33,473 nucleotides of DNA from Verrucomicrobiota bacterium (lineage in GTDB: Bacteria > Verrucomicrobiota > Verrucomicrobiia > Chthoniobacterales > UBA10450): NCBI GenBank assembly GCA_003218535.1, contig QHNV01000049.1, positions 1 to 33,473 on the forward strand. The letters are read 5' to 3'. The stretch's first letter is position 1. Each line of letters begins with the position of its first letter. This document shows positions 1 to 8,056 of this stretch, one piece after another. The notes beneath the pieces were generated by a model that was given only the letters and a program-made list of their open reading frames with translations, ran no database searches and was not told the origin of the DNA. The translations under genes and the position numbers were made by a program.

Positions 1-1
1 C

Positions 2-610
2 GTGACCGAGGTGGGACGATTCATCTTCGCCTCCAGTTCATCCGTTTACGGCGCGTCGAAAACGATCTCTTTCTCGGAAGGTCAATATCTTAGTCAGACG
101 CTCAGTCCTTACGGCGCGACGAAAATCGCCGGCGAATTTCTTTGCTCGACCTACTCACATCTTTATCAGTTGCGCGTGGTATCGCTTCGTTATTTCACCG
201 TTTATGGTCCGCGGCAACGGCCGGACCTTGCGATCCATAAATTCACCCGCCGCATTTACGCCGGACAACCGATCGATCAATTCGGTGATGGTACGACGCG
301 CCGCGATTACACTTACATCGACGACATTGTTCAGGGAACACTAGCGGCGCTCGGCTATGACGGGCCGCTGTTCGACATTTTTAATTTGGGGGAGAGCGAA
401 ACCATTCAGCTCAAGGATTTGATTTCCGCGATCGAGAAGGCGCTCGGAAAAAAGGCAAAAGTTAACCGGCTGCCGGAGCAACCCGGCGATATGCCGCTGA
501 CTTGCGCGGACATTTCGAAAGCGCGAAAGTTGCTTGGTTACAAGCCGATTACACGACTAAGCGACGGACTTCCGCGTTTTATCGATTGGTTTCTGGGCCA
601 AGTGAAATGA
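2..610 (+). CDS. NAD-dependent epimerase/dehydratase (extended SDR, nucleotide-sugar epimerase), 5' truncated by window edge
   Basis: FIFASSSSVYG, YGATK (YxxxK), LRYFTVYGPRQRPD, GDGTTRRDYTYIDDIV motifs; ORF open at left edge. Confidence 0.92.
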   Translation: MTEVGRFIFASSSSVYGASKTISFSEGQYLSQTLSPYGATKIAGEFLCSTYSHLYQLRVVSLRYFTVYGPRQRPDLAIHKFTRRIYAGQPIDQFGDGTTRRDYTYIDDIVQGTLAALGYDGPLFDIFNLGESETIQLKDLISAIEKALGKKAKVNRLPEQPGDMPLTCADISKARKLLGYKPITRLSDGLPRFIDWFLGQVK

Positions 611-659
611 ACATGTCGGTCTTGCAGCTATGGTGGCGCTCGCCGGGGCGGGCGGGGGA

Positions 660-678
660 GGCAACTTGCAAAGTTGCC
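660..678. repeat. Perfect palindrome 8+3+8 (ggcaactt-gca-aagttgcc) between epimerase and sulfotransferase
   Basis: Read directly; same stem/loop geometry as the other palindromes in the window. Confidence 0.7.
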
Positions 679-686
679 CCACATTG

Positions 687-1697
687 ATGATGTCACTGTG
701 TACTTTGCCATTCGAGGAGCGCGCCTGTTTTGTCGCCGGCCAGGCAAAGTCCGGCACCACGTTGTTAGTGGCGCTGCTCGATAATCACCCTGAGCTTCTC
801 GTGTTGCCGGAGGAAACTGCCTATTTCCCGACCGTCCTTACCAAGTACGCGCCCCGCGGCCGCCGGGCGCAGTTTGATTACCTGACGAAACAGTCGCTTT
901 CCAATGTGTTGTTTGGCGGGCCGTGCAAGTGGGGTAAACGAAATTACACTACGTTCCCACGCGAGAAATTTCTGGAAACGTTTGAGCGCGCAGCGTTCGA
1001 TCCTGTGAATGCAGAGGAAGATTTGCTCGTACTGATGGTAAAGGCTTACGCAGCCATGCTGGGGCGTTCGCTGGACACAGTCAGACGCTGGGTGGAAAAA
1101 ACACCCGCTAATCGCAATCACATTCCCGCGATTCTTGCTCGTTTCCCCCACGCGAAAATTCTCGTTACCATTCGCGATCCCAGGGCCATTCTGGCGGCGC
1201 AAATTGCGCTGGAAAAAACGAGAAAGACCGGAAGGTTTTCAACCTACTATGTGATCGCACATTGGTGTGTCGCCGCCAGGCTCGCCAGGCGCGTGGCCGA
1301 CGGCGAGATTCCCGGTTTTGTGGTGCAATATGAGGATTTGGTCTGCGAACCGGCCAAGATGATGGAAAAAGTTTGCGCTTACCTGGAGATCGACTTCGAC
1401 CGGGCTACAGTTCTTACGCCCACAAAAGTGGGCCAGTTCTGGAGCGGCAACTCAGCGGCGCGCATTCACTTTTCGCAGATCAGCACCGAACCCGTGACAC
1501 GCTGGCAGCGCGAGCTTTCCGAGGACGAAATCGGATGGGTGGAATGGCATTGCCGCGATCTGATGCCGGAATTCGGCTACGAGCCAAGACTGACCCGACG
1601 CGAATTGCGATATTTTATGCGGCCGATTCGCGGCGAACGCCCGCGGGAATATTTGAAATCACGCGCCTATTCTCTGCGAGACCAAATAACGCGCTAA
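687..1697 (+). CDS. Sulfotransferase family protein
   Basis: N-terminal PAPS-loop-like GQAKSGTTLLVALLDNHPEL, later KILVTIRDPRAI; start ATG 687 chosen inside the longer ORF 630..1697. Confidence 0.85.
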   Translation: MMSLCTLPFEERACFVAGQAKSGTTLLVALLDNHPELLVLPEETAYFPTVLTKYAPRGRRAQFDYLTKQSLSNVLFGGPCKWGKRNYTTFPREKFLETFERAAFDPVNAEEDLLVLMVKAYAAMLGRSLDTVRRWVEKTPANRNHIPAILARFPHAKILVTIRDPRAILAAQIALEKTRKTGRFSTYYVIAHWCVAARLARRVADGEIPGFVVQYEDLVCEPAKMMEKVCAYLEIDFDRATVLTPTKVGQFWSGNSAARIHFSQISTEPVTRWQRELSEDEIGWVEWHCRDLMPEFGYEPRLTRRELRYFMRPIRGERPREYLKSRAYSLRDQITR

Positions 1698-1816
1698 TCT
1701 GTCATTCCGAGCCGCGAAGACGGCGAGGGACCTCCCCTACGAAGTCTGTTACACCCGAGCCAGATTAGCGTGCTCCAGGAGCCTTTGAGCGATCCTTCGC
1801 TTCGCTCGGGATGACC
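1692..1816. repeat. Inverted-repeat intergenic element (GTCATTCCGAGC...GCTCGGGATGAC), with nested 10-bp inverted repeat cgctaatctg/cagattagcg
   Basis: Left arm gtcattccgagc at 1701; right arm gctcgggatgac ending ~1814; nested arms 1692-1701 and 1761-1770. Confidence 0.7.
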
Positions 1817-2190
1817 GCGCATCTGGTGGCGGCAGCAAGCGCACAGATCGTAAGCGCCACTTGCAATCGCGGCCGAAGGAGGCATAATCTCGACCGAGAT
1901 GTCGGGAATCTTCTTCGATCTTCCGAGCGTCCGGTTTCTACTACGATTCAGGTTTTTTGGAACCATGATGCGAATCTTTGCATCCTTACTGCGTCGTTGG
2001 TTGAGTGCGCCGGCTTGCGGTTCGAGAAAAGTCTATTTCCGGCTCGACGAGGCGGAGTTTTCAGCGGCGTCGCAGAGTGCTTGCAATTTGTTTGATTGGA
2101 CCATCGGTGATTCGCGCGCCGCGGACGGTGTCCCGAATGTTTCCGGGGCGCTCCGCCCATTTAACAATTGGGTCAAACGTGAAGATTATT

Positions 2191-2694
2191 ATGAACTCTT
2201 ATTCATCCGGAAGACGCTCACGCCGCTCGCGCGGTGGGGGCCGACGCAAAGGAAATCACGAACGATTTCGGCGTCAGCAAGGAGCAGCGAAAACTCAGAA
2301 AAAGACATTCTGGCAGCGGGTGGTCGAATTTTTTGGAAACGGCGGGACCACAAAGAAGAGAGCACCAACCGCGCGCAACGGCACGGAGCCTTCGCGCCAG
2401 GCGCGAAAACCTGAGGTCGTCGAGGTCACATCGCCGCGTCTTTACGTCGGCAACCTCTCCTTCGACGCCACTGAGAGCGATCTCTTTGAGTTGTTTAACG
2501 GCGTCGGACACGTGCAAAATGCCGAGGTAGTGAGCTACCGGCATAACCAGCGTTCCAAGGGATTTGCGTTCGTGCAGATGCAGACCATCGAGGAAGCGAA
2601 ACGCGCCGTGCAGGAATTGCACGACAAAGAATTCCTCGGGCGCAGACTCGTGGTAAGCGGCGCGAAATCCAGCGAGCATCAGATGCGCTCATAG
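2191..2694 (+). CDS. RNA-binding protein with one RRM domain and basic Arg/Gly-rich N-terminus
   Basis: RNP2-like LYVGNLSF and RNP1-like KGFAFVQM; start ATG 2191 is in frame with ORF 2005..2694. Confidence 0.88.
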   Translation: MNSYSSGRRSRRSRGGGRRKGNHERFRRQQGAAKTQKKTFWQRVVEFFGNGGTTKKRAPTARNGTEPSRQARKPEVVEVTSPRLYVGNLSFDATESDLFELFNGVGHVQNAEVVSYRHNQRSKGFAFVQMQTIEEAKRAVQELHDKEFLGRRLVVSGAKSSEHQMRS

Positions 2695-2786
2695 GCGGAT
2701 CGTTATTTTCAATCAGGAGACGCGATGCTGGAGGCCGACGTCTCCCGATTGTTGATATGTCTCGTAAATCTTACGGGTCATATTCA

Positions 2787-3632
2787 ATGCGGCGCATATT
2801 TTTCATTGTTGGGCCCACCGCCTCCGGAAAGACCGAGTTGGCCGCTGATGTCGCTCAAGAGATCGGCGCCGAAATCGTAAGCGCTGACGCGTTTCAAATT
2901 TATCAGGGCCTCGATCTTCTGACGGCCAAGCCCGAAGCCGGGACGCTGCAGAAAGTGGCGCATCATCTCATTGGCGTAACGCCGCTTCACGAAGAAATGA
3001 ATGCTGAGAAATTTCGTCATACGGCCACGCGCGCCATCGATGAAATTCACTCGCGCGGCAAATTTGCCATCGTTGTGGGTGGAAGCGGGCTCTATGTCAA
3101 AGCACTCACTCATGGCCTGACATCTCTTCCAGAGTCGGACCCAAAACTGCGCCAAAAGCTGAATGCGATGAGCTTAAATGAATTGCGCTCGGAGCTCGTG
3201 CAGCTCGATCCCGAAGCGGCGCGCAAAATTGACACCAACAATCGGCGTCGCGTGTTACGAGCCCTGGAGATTTGCCTGGTAACCGGCAAGCGCGTATCTG
3301 CACAGCGCAAGCAATGGGCTGTAGCCGCCTCGCTGCGCGAGGCGCGCCGCGGCGTGATTGAAGAAGTGCGCGCCGCTACCGCGGTCAGTGCGACTGCTTC
3401 GCAGATGATCGGTTTACGTCAGATTCGCGACCTGCTCAGAGGCAAGATGTCGATCTTGCAATGCATCGGCGAAATTCAGCAAGCAACCCGGCGTTACGCC
3501 AAAAGACAGTTGACCTGGTTTCGTCACCAAAGTAATTTTGAGCCGCTTAATTTATCGCTTTTCAGTCACAACGAAGCTGTGAAATGGATCTCGCAAAGAG
3601 CGCGTCGCTCATTTGCGCTCAGGAATGATTGA
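2787..3632 (+). CDS. miaA: tRNA dimethylallyltransferase, shortened with a repeat-derived internal segment
   Basis: FIVGPTASGKTELA P-loop, EIVSADAFQIYQGLDLLTAKP, SGLYVKALTHG, TRRYAKRQLTWFRHQ; followed by hflX. Confidence 0.93.
   Translation: MRRIFFIVGPTASGKTELAADVAQEIGAEIVSADAFQIYQGLDLLTAKPEAGTLQKVAHHLIGVTPLHEEMNAEKFRHTATRAIDEIHSRGKFAIVVGGSGLYVKALTHGLTSLPESDPKLRQKLNAMSLNELRSELVQLDPEAARKIDTNNRRRVLRALEICLVTGKRVSAQRKQWAVAASLREARRGVIEEVRAATAVSATASQMIGLRQIRDLLRGKMSILQCIGEIQQATRRYAKRQLTWFRHQSNFEPLNLSLFSHNEAVKWISQRARRSFALRND
3320..3344 (+). repeat. GTAG-headed REP-like palindrome inside miaA (TGTAGC + cgcctcgc-tgc-gcgaggcg)
   Basis: Perfect 8+3+8 palindrome at 3326-3344 preceded by tgtagc. Confidence 0.75.
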
Positions 3633-4896
3633 AACTCGCCCGCACAAAACACAAGAGCGCGCACTCCTGATCGGCTTGGAAAAGCAAGGCGTCTCGAAAT
3701 GGGACTTGCGCGATTCGCTCGAAGAACTCGCTGAGCTTGCTAATTCCGCAGGCGCAGAAGTCGTCGATACCGTTACGCAAAAATTACCGAAGCCGACAGC
3801 ACCTTACTACATTGGCCGCGGAAAAGCTGAATCGATCAAGGACGCGTGTCAGAACCGGCGCGTGACGTCGATCATATTCGACGATGAACTCTCGCCAGCG
3901 CAGGGTCGGAATCTCGAGAATCTATTCGCGCGCAAGGTTCTCGACCGAACACAGTTGATTCTAGATATTTTCGCCCAACGAGCGCGCAGCCGAGAAGGCC
4001 GATTGCAAATCGAGCTGGCACAATTGCAGTATCTCCTGCCGCGCCTGACTCGGATGTGGCATCATTTGTCGCGGCAGACGGGCGGGATCGGCACGCGCGG
4101 TCCAGGTGAAACCCAATTGGAAGTTGACCGCCGCCGCGTGCAGGAGCGCATTGCACGGCTCGAGCGGGAGTTGGAAGGGGTACGTAAAACGCGCGCCATC
4201 CAACGACAGGGCCGCAAACGTCATCAATGGCCCGTCGCCGCGGTCGTTGGCTACACGAACGCAGGCAAATCGACACTGCTGAATTTACTCACCGGCGCCG
4301 ACGTCGTTGCCGCAGACAAACTTTTCGCTACACTCGATCCGACCACGCGCAGCTTCGTTTTGCCTAACAAGCAGCGCGTTTTGCTCACCGACACCGTAGG
4401 ATTTCTGCGCAAACTGCCGCACACCTTAATTGAATCGTTTAAGGCAACGCTCGAGGAAGTGAGCGAAGCCGACCTGCTCATTCACATTGCCGATCTGAGC
4501 CACCCGCGCGTGGACGAGCAGATGGAAGCGGTCGATACCGTGATCAAAGAACTGGACGCTTACGGGAAGCAAACGGTGATCGTGTTTAACAAGATTGATA
4601 ATCTGCCGAATCGCGAACTGGTTGACTCATATTTAAGGCGATTTCCGGCGAGCGTGGCGATTTCCGCGCGTACGGGAGAAGGAGTCAACAAGCTCGTGCA
4701 AGCTCTTGAACAGGCACTCAGTTCCTGGCGACTGCGCTCGCGTTTTCGTATTCCGTCCGAGGAATCTGCATTGATCGCGGAGATTCATCGCGTCGGTCAC
4801 GTGCTCGAGCTGCGGTACGAAGGTAATGACGCTGTGATCGTCGCGCACGTGCCTGCCGATCTGGCGCAAAAGCTGGAACGCCACGCCATGGCGTAG
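3625..4896 (+). CDS. hflX: GTPase HflX
   Basis: YYIGRGKAESI, GGIGTRGPGETQLEVDRRR, GYTNAGKSTLLN (G1), DTVGFLRKLPH, NKID; overlaps miaA 3' end by 8 bp. Confidence 0.96.
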   Translation: MIETRPHKTQERALLIGLEKQGVSKWDLRDSLEELAELANSAGAEVVDTVTQKLPKPTAPYYIGRGKAESIKDACQNRRVTSIIFDDELSPAQGRNLENLFARKVLDRTQLILDIFAQRARSREGRLQIELAQLQYLLPRLTRMWHHLSRQTGGIGTRGPGETQLEVDRRRVQERIARLERELEGVRKTRAIQRQGRKRHQWPVAAVVGYTNAGKSTLLNLLTGADVVAADKLFATLDPTTRSFVLPNKQRVLLTDTVGFLRKLPHTLIESFKATLEEVSEADLLIHIADLSHPRVDEQMEAVDTVIKELDAYGKQTVIVFNKIDNLPNRELVDSYLRRFPASVAISARTGEGVNKLVQALEQALSSWRLRSRFRIPSEESALIAEIHRVGHVLELRYEGNDAVIVAHVPADLAQKLERHAMA

Positions 4897-4901
4897 TGGC
4901 G

Positions 4902-5618
4902 CTAATGTGTAGCCAGGTTGCGGACGGACGATTCGACGCTCTGGGCGATCTGTGACCAGCCTTCGCGATTGTTTGGAGTCGCTGCGAAATCGAGCGGCGC
5001 GCCAATTGCGATTTTAATTCGTGCGGGATGCGGAATTTTCCGGTGCGGCGGCAATGCTTCGAATGTTCCGGCGATGAAAGAGGGCACAACCGGCACTTGC
5101 GTTTCGGCAACAAGCATGCCGAGGCCGTGTTTGAAATGGGCCATACGGCCATCGCGACTGCGCGAGCCCTCAGGGAAAATTACGTAAATACATTTTTCTT
5201 CCTCCAATTTGCACCGCAGATCCGCTAGCGCGTGAGTGCCGCAATTCTTCCGCCACATTGGTAGCGCGTTTAGAACGATCGCTGAGAAGACGCTGACCGC
5301 CTTGGTTTGAAAAAAAACGTCCCCGGCGGCGATCGGAAAGGCGCGCTCGCGATGGCGCGGTTTCAATGCCGCCACAAGACAAAGCGCATCGAGATGGCTG
5401 CAATGATTCGCTGCCACAATGAAAGGTCCATGCGCGGGCAGGTGTTGCCAGCCGATGATTTGGAAACGATGGGCCACTGCCAAATAGATTCGAAGAACTG
5501 TGAACGAGAAATGATGCGCAAGGCTTTCGAGCAGGCCGCTCTCGCGCCGAACACTGCGAAACCGCTCGCTGGGAGTCAGGCCTGTGTCGCGCGCAGGCTG
5601 AAGGTTCCAAGATTCCAT
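4902..5618 (-). CDS. Lysophospholipid / 1-acyl-glycerol-3-phosphate acyltransferase (PlsC family)
   Basis: NHCSHLD (HX4D) and FPEGSRSRDG motifs. Confidence 0.92.
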   Translation of the reverse strand: MESWNLQPARDTGLTPSERFRSVRRESGLLESLAHHFSFTVLRIYLAVAHRFQIIGWQHLPAHGPFIVAANHCSHLDALCLVAALKPRHRERAFPIAAGDVFFQTKAVSVFSAIVLNALPMWRKNCGTHALADLRCKLEEEKCIYVIFPEGSRSRDGRMAHFKHGLGMLVAETQVPVVPSFIAGTFEALPPHRKIPHPARIKIAIGAPLDFAATPNNREGWSQIAQSVESSVRNLATH

Positions 5619-5626
5619 CCGATTTT

Positions 5627-6628
5627 CTATCCGCCGAAAATTTTCTGCGGCTGGCCAGCAGCGAAGCCGACAAAGTAATTCACGTAATGAAACACGGCGG
5701 GTGCGACAAGTATCAGACTGTCGAACCGATCAAGAATGCCGCCGTGGCCGGGAATAAGTTTCGCCGTGTCCTTGAGGCCGAGGTCGCGTTTGATGGAGGA
5801 AAGCATAAGATCACCGAATTGTCCCACTACACTGACGATAATGCCAAGGCCCAGCAAGCGGACGGGCGTGTCGAGCACCGTGCTCGACCAAACAAAATGC
5901 GCGCCGAGCGCAACGAGGGGTGTAGTCAATACTATTGCGCCAAGAGCGCCTCCTACTGTTTTGTTCGGACTGGTGTTAGGCACAAATTTTCGGTGACCGA
6001 ACACATGGCCGCAGATGTAAGCAAAGATGTCATTGAGCTCCACGGCGCATATGATCAGCAAAACGATCGGCCGATAGTTCCAATCGTTCGCCATGTAGCC
6101 AAGATGGCCAAGCGCGCTTCCGAAAAGAGCGAAGCCGAGCAGACCCAGACCAACGCGTTGAATGTAGCCCTTCGGTTGATCGGGGATCAACCCACCGCTG
6201 GCAATCAACGCGACTGTCAACGGAAACAACGCAACAAAGAGCCGATACCAATTGTCCAGCACCGAAAAGGTAATTAGAAGAATACCGATGACTACGATGA
6301 GGCTGATGGTTCGTTCCCGAAACAACCCGGTGATGCGGGCATATTCCCGATAACAAAGAAAACTCAGTGTAGCCACGGCGAGGATCGTCCAGAAAGCGCC
6401 TGCCAGAATGGGAATCAGAATGAACAGCGCCAGCCAAATCCATGATCGATAACGATCCCAGAGTTCCTTTCTCTTATCCCTGGTGCTATTGGCTACGCGG
6501 GTCACGATAAAAATCAGTAGCGGTGTTAAAAGGAGCAGAATGAGAACCGTCAGCGTCAGAACAACGGTCACGCGATCGTCAAAGGCGTGCTGAAACCCAA
6601 GGAGTCGCTCGCGCGTGACTGGGTTCAT
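5627..6628 (-). CDS. cdsA: Phosphatidate cytidylyltransferase (CdsA family)
   Basis: CdsA signature SSIKRDLGLKDTAKLIPGHGGILDRFDS; multiple TM segments. Confidence 0.93.
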   Translation of the reverse strand: MNPVTRERLLGFQHAFDDRVTVVLTLTVLILLLLTPLLIFIVTRVANSTRDKRKELWDRYRSWIWLALFILIPILAGAFWTILAVATLSFLCYREYARITGLFRERTISLIVVIGILLITFSVLDNWYRLFVALFPLTVALIASGGLIPDQPKGYIQRVGLGLLGFALFGSALGHLGYMANDWNYRPIVLLIICAVELNDIFAYICGHVFGHRKFVPNTSPNKTVGGALGAIVLTTPLVALGAHFVWSSTVLDTPVRLLGLGIIVSVVGQFGDLMLSSIKRDLGLKDTAKLIPGHGGILDRFDSLILVAPAVFHYVNYFVGFAAGQPQKIFGG

Positions 6629-7305
6629 TTCAGGGCGCGTGCGATTCGGCCAAGCCGGCGAATAACTGTGATTATGCAGCCGATGACGATCACCGCGAGT
6701 CCGAGACTCGTCAGACCGATCTGCAAATCGTTGAAAGCGATCATCTGCCAGGAACGCGGCGTGATTGCCGCGTATAAGCCAATCAGCGTGATAACCAACA
6801 TGCGATGTTGTTTCGCCATCGGTCCGCAGAACTCGTTAGGCGCGCCGGCGATTTTTCCTGCCGAACGAACATAAGCAGTGAAGATTGCCAGAATTGTTGC
6901 GATATAACCGAGTGCAACGTTTCCGCCCCACGCAAAGCCTGCGCCAATAAAAACGGCCGCATCCGAGATGCGATCTGGAAATTCGTTATAGAGCTCACCG
7001 ATTTTTGACGTGCGACCCGAAGCGATGGCGACCATGCCATCGAGCATATTCGCGGTCAGGCGCAGTTGTGCACCAAGCGCAGCGATAAGCCACAAGACTC
7101 GATAATCAGAAATCGATGTTAAACCGAGGGCGATCCCTGCGACAATGCAAGCGCACATGCCGGCGATCGAAATTGCATTCGGCGAAACATTTCGTGACGC
7201 GAGCCAGACCGTCACTGCTTGTGCCCATTTTCGATTACGCGTGGCGATTGGTCGACGATCAATTAGTTCCGCCGCCGATTCTTTCATCGTCGAATTGAAA
7301 TCCAT
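6625..7305 (-). CDS. CDP-alcohol phosphatidyltransferase family protein, variant active-site motif
   Basis: NMLDGMVAIASGRTSKIGELYNEFPDRISD resembles DxxDGxxAR(x8)Gx3Dx3D; 4-bp ATGA overlap with cdsA. Confidence 0.8.
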   Translation of the reverse strand: MDFNSTMKESAAELIDRRPIATRNRKWAQAVTVWLASRNVSPNAISIAGMCACIVAGIALGLTSISDYRVLWLIAALGAQLRLTANMLDGMVAIASGRTSKIGELYNEFPDRISDAAVFIGAGFAWGGNVALGYIATILAIFTAYVRSAGKIAGAPNEFCGPMAKQHRMLVITLIGLYAAITPRSWQMIAFNDLQIGLTSLGLAVIVIGCIITVIRRLGRIARALK

Positions 7306-7330
7306 AGCAGGCTTGGAGAATAATAGCGAG

Positions 7331-7993
7331 ATGACAACTCGGGAGCGCGTCGCCCAGCTTGTGAAAGCCTGGCCAAAGGTCTATTCAACCGCGCATTGCG
7401 AGCTGGATTTTCGGAATCCGCTGGAGCTGCTCGTAGCGACAATTCTTTCGGCGCAGTGTACGGACAAGCGGGTCAACATAGTCACGCCTGCTCTGTTTAG
7501 AAAATATCGGACGGCGAAAGACTATGCAGACGCGTCGCAAGTCGAGTTTGAAAATGCAATTAAATCGACAGGATTTTACCGCAACAAGGCGAAAAGCATC
7601 CGCGCAGCCATGCGCGCCATTGCAGATGAACATGGCGGCAAAGTTCCGGACACGATGGAGGAATTATGCGCCCTGCCGGGCGTGGGCCGCAAGACGGCGA
7701 ATGTTGTTCTCGGCAACGCGTTTGGTAAGAACCAAGGCATCGTGGTGGACACGCATGTCATCCGGCTCTCGCAGCGGCTGGGTCTAACGAAACACAATGA
7801 TCCCAGCAAAATTGAGCAAGACCTGATGAAACTGGTGCCGCGCGAGCATTGGACCGATTGGAGTCACTGGCTCATCTGGCATGGGCGCCGCCGTTGCTAT
7901 GCGCGCAAACCGGATTGCTCGAACTGCGAAGTTTTCCGCCTTTGTCCAAGCGGGAAAGTTTTCCTGCGAACCGGGAAAGCCCAAACTAGGTAG
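7331..7993 (+). CDS. nth: Endonuclease III
   Basis: LLVATILSAQCTDKRVN, LPGVGRKTANVVLGNAFG (HhH), VDTHVIRLSQRLGL, C-x6-C-x2-C-x5-C Fe-S motif; start ATG 7331 inside ORF 7145..7993. Confidence 0.96.
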   Translation: MTTRERVAQLVKAWPKVYSTAHCELDFRNPLELLVATILSAQCTDKRVNIVTPALFRKYRTAKDYADASQVEFENAIKSTGFYRNKAKSIRAAMRAIADEHGGKVPDTMEELCALPGVGRKTANVVLGNAFGKNQGIVVDTHVIRLSQRLGLTKHNDPSKIEQDLMKLVPREHWTDWSHWLIWHGRRRCYARKPDCSNCEVFRLCPSGKVFLRTGKAQTR

Positions 7994-8033
7994 CGCACGC
8001 GTCACGCGTGCTGGTTTCGGCGTCGCGCCGAAA
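7990..8033 (+). repeat. GTAG-headed double-hairpin REP-like element (gcacgcg-tca-cgcgtgc then tttcggcg-tcg-cgccgaaa)
   Basis: Two perfect consecutive palindromes at 7995-8011 and 8015-8033; TAG of GTAG is the nth stop. Confidence 0.8.
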
Positions 8034-8056
8034 CGAGTTCTCTGGGACGAAATTGC

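Noticed and set aside
1899-2414. ORFs 1899..2414 and 2234..2530 overlapping the RRM gene
   Set aside because: Out of frame with the clear RRM reading frame; no domain features.
4880-4902. Palindromic sequence cgccacgccatggcgtagtggcg at the convergent hflX/plsC ends
   Set aside because: Possible bidirectional terminator but no U tract and overlaps coding sequence; not enough support.
5870-5888. Perfect 8+3+8 palindrome gtcgagca-ccg-tgctcgac inside cdsA
   Set aside because: No GTAG head, and I saw no sign that the encoded segment (WSSTVLDTP) departs from a normal CdsA sequence; may be chance.
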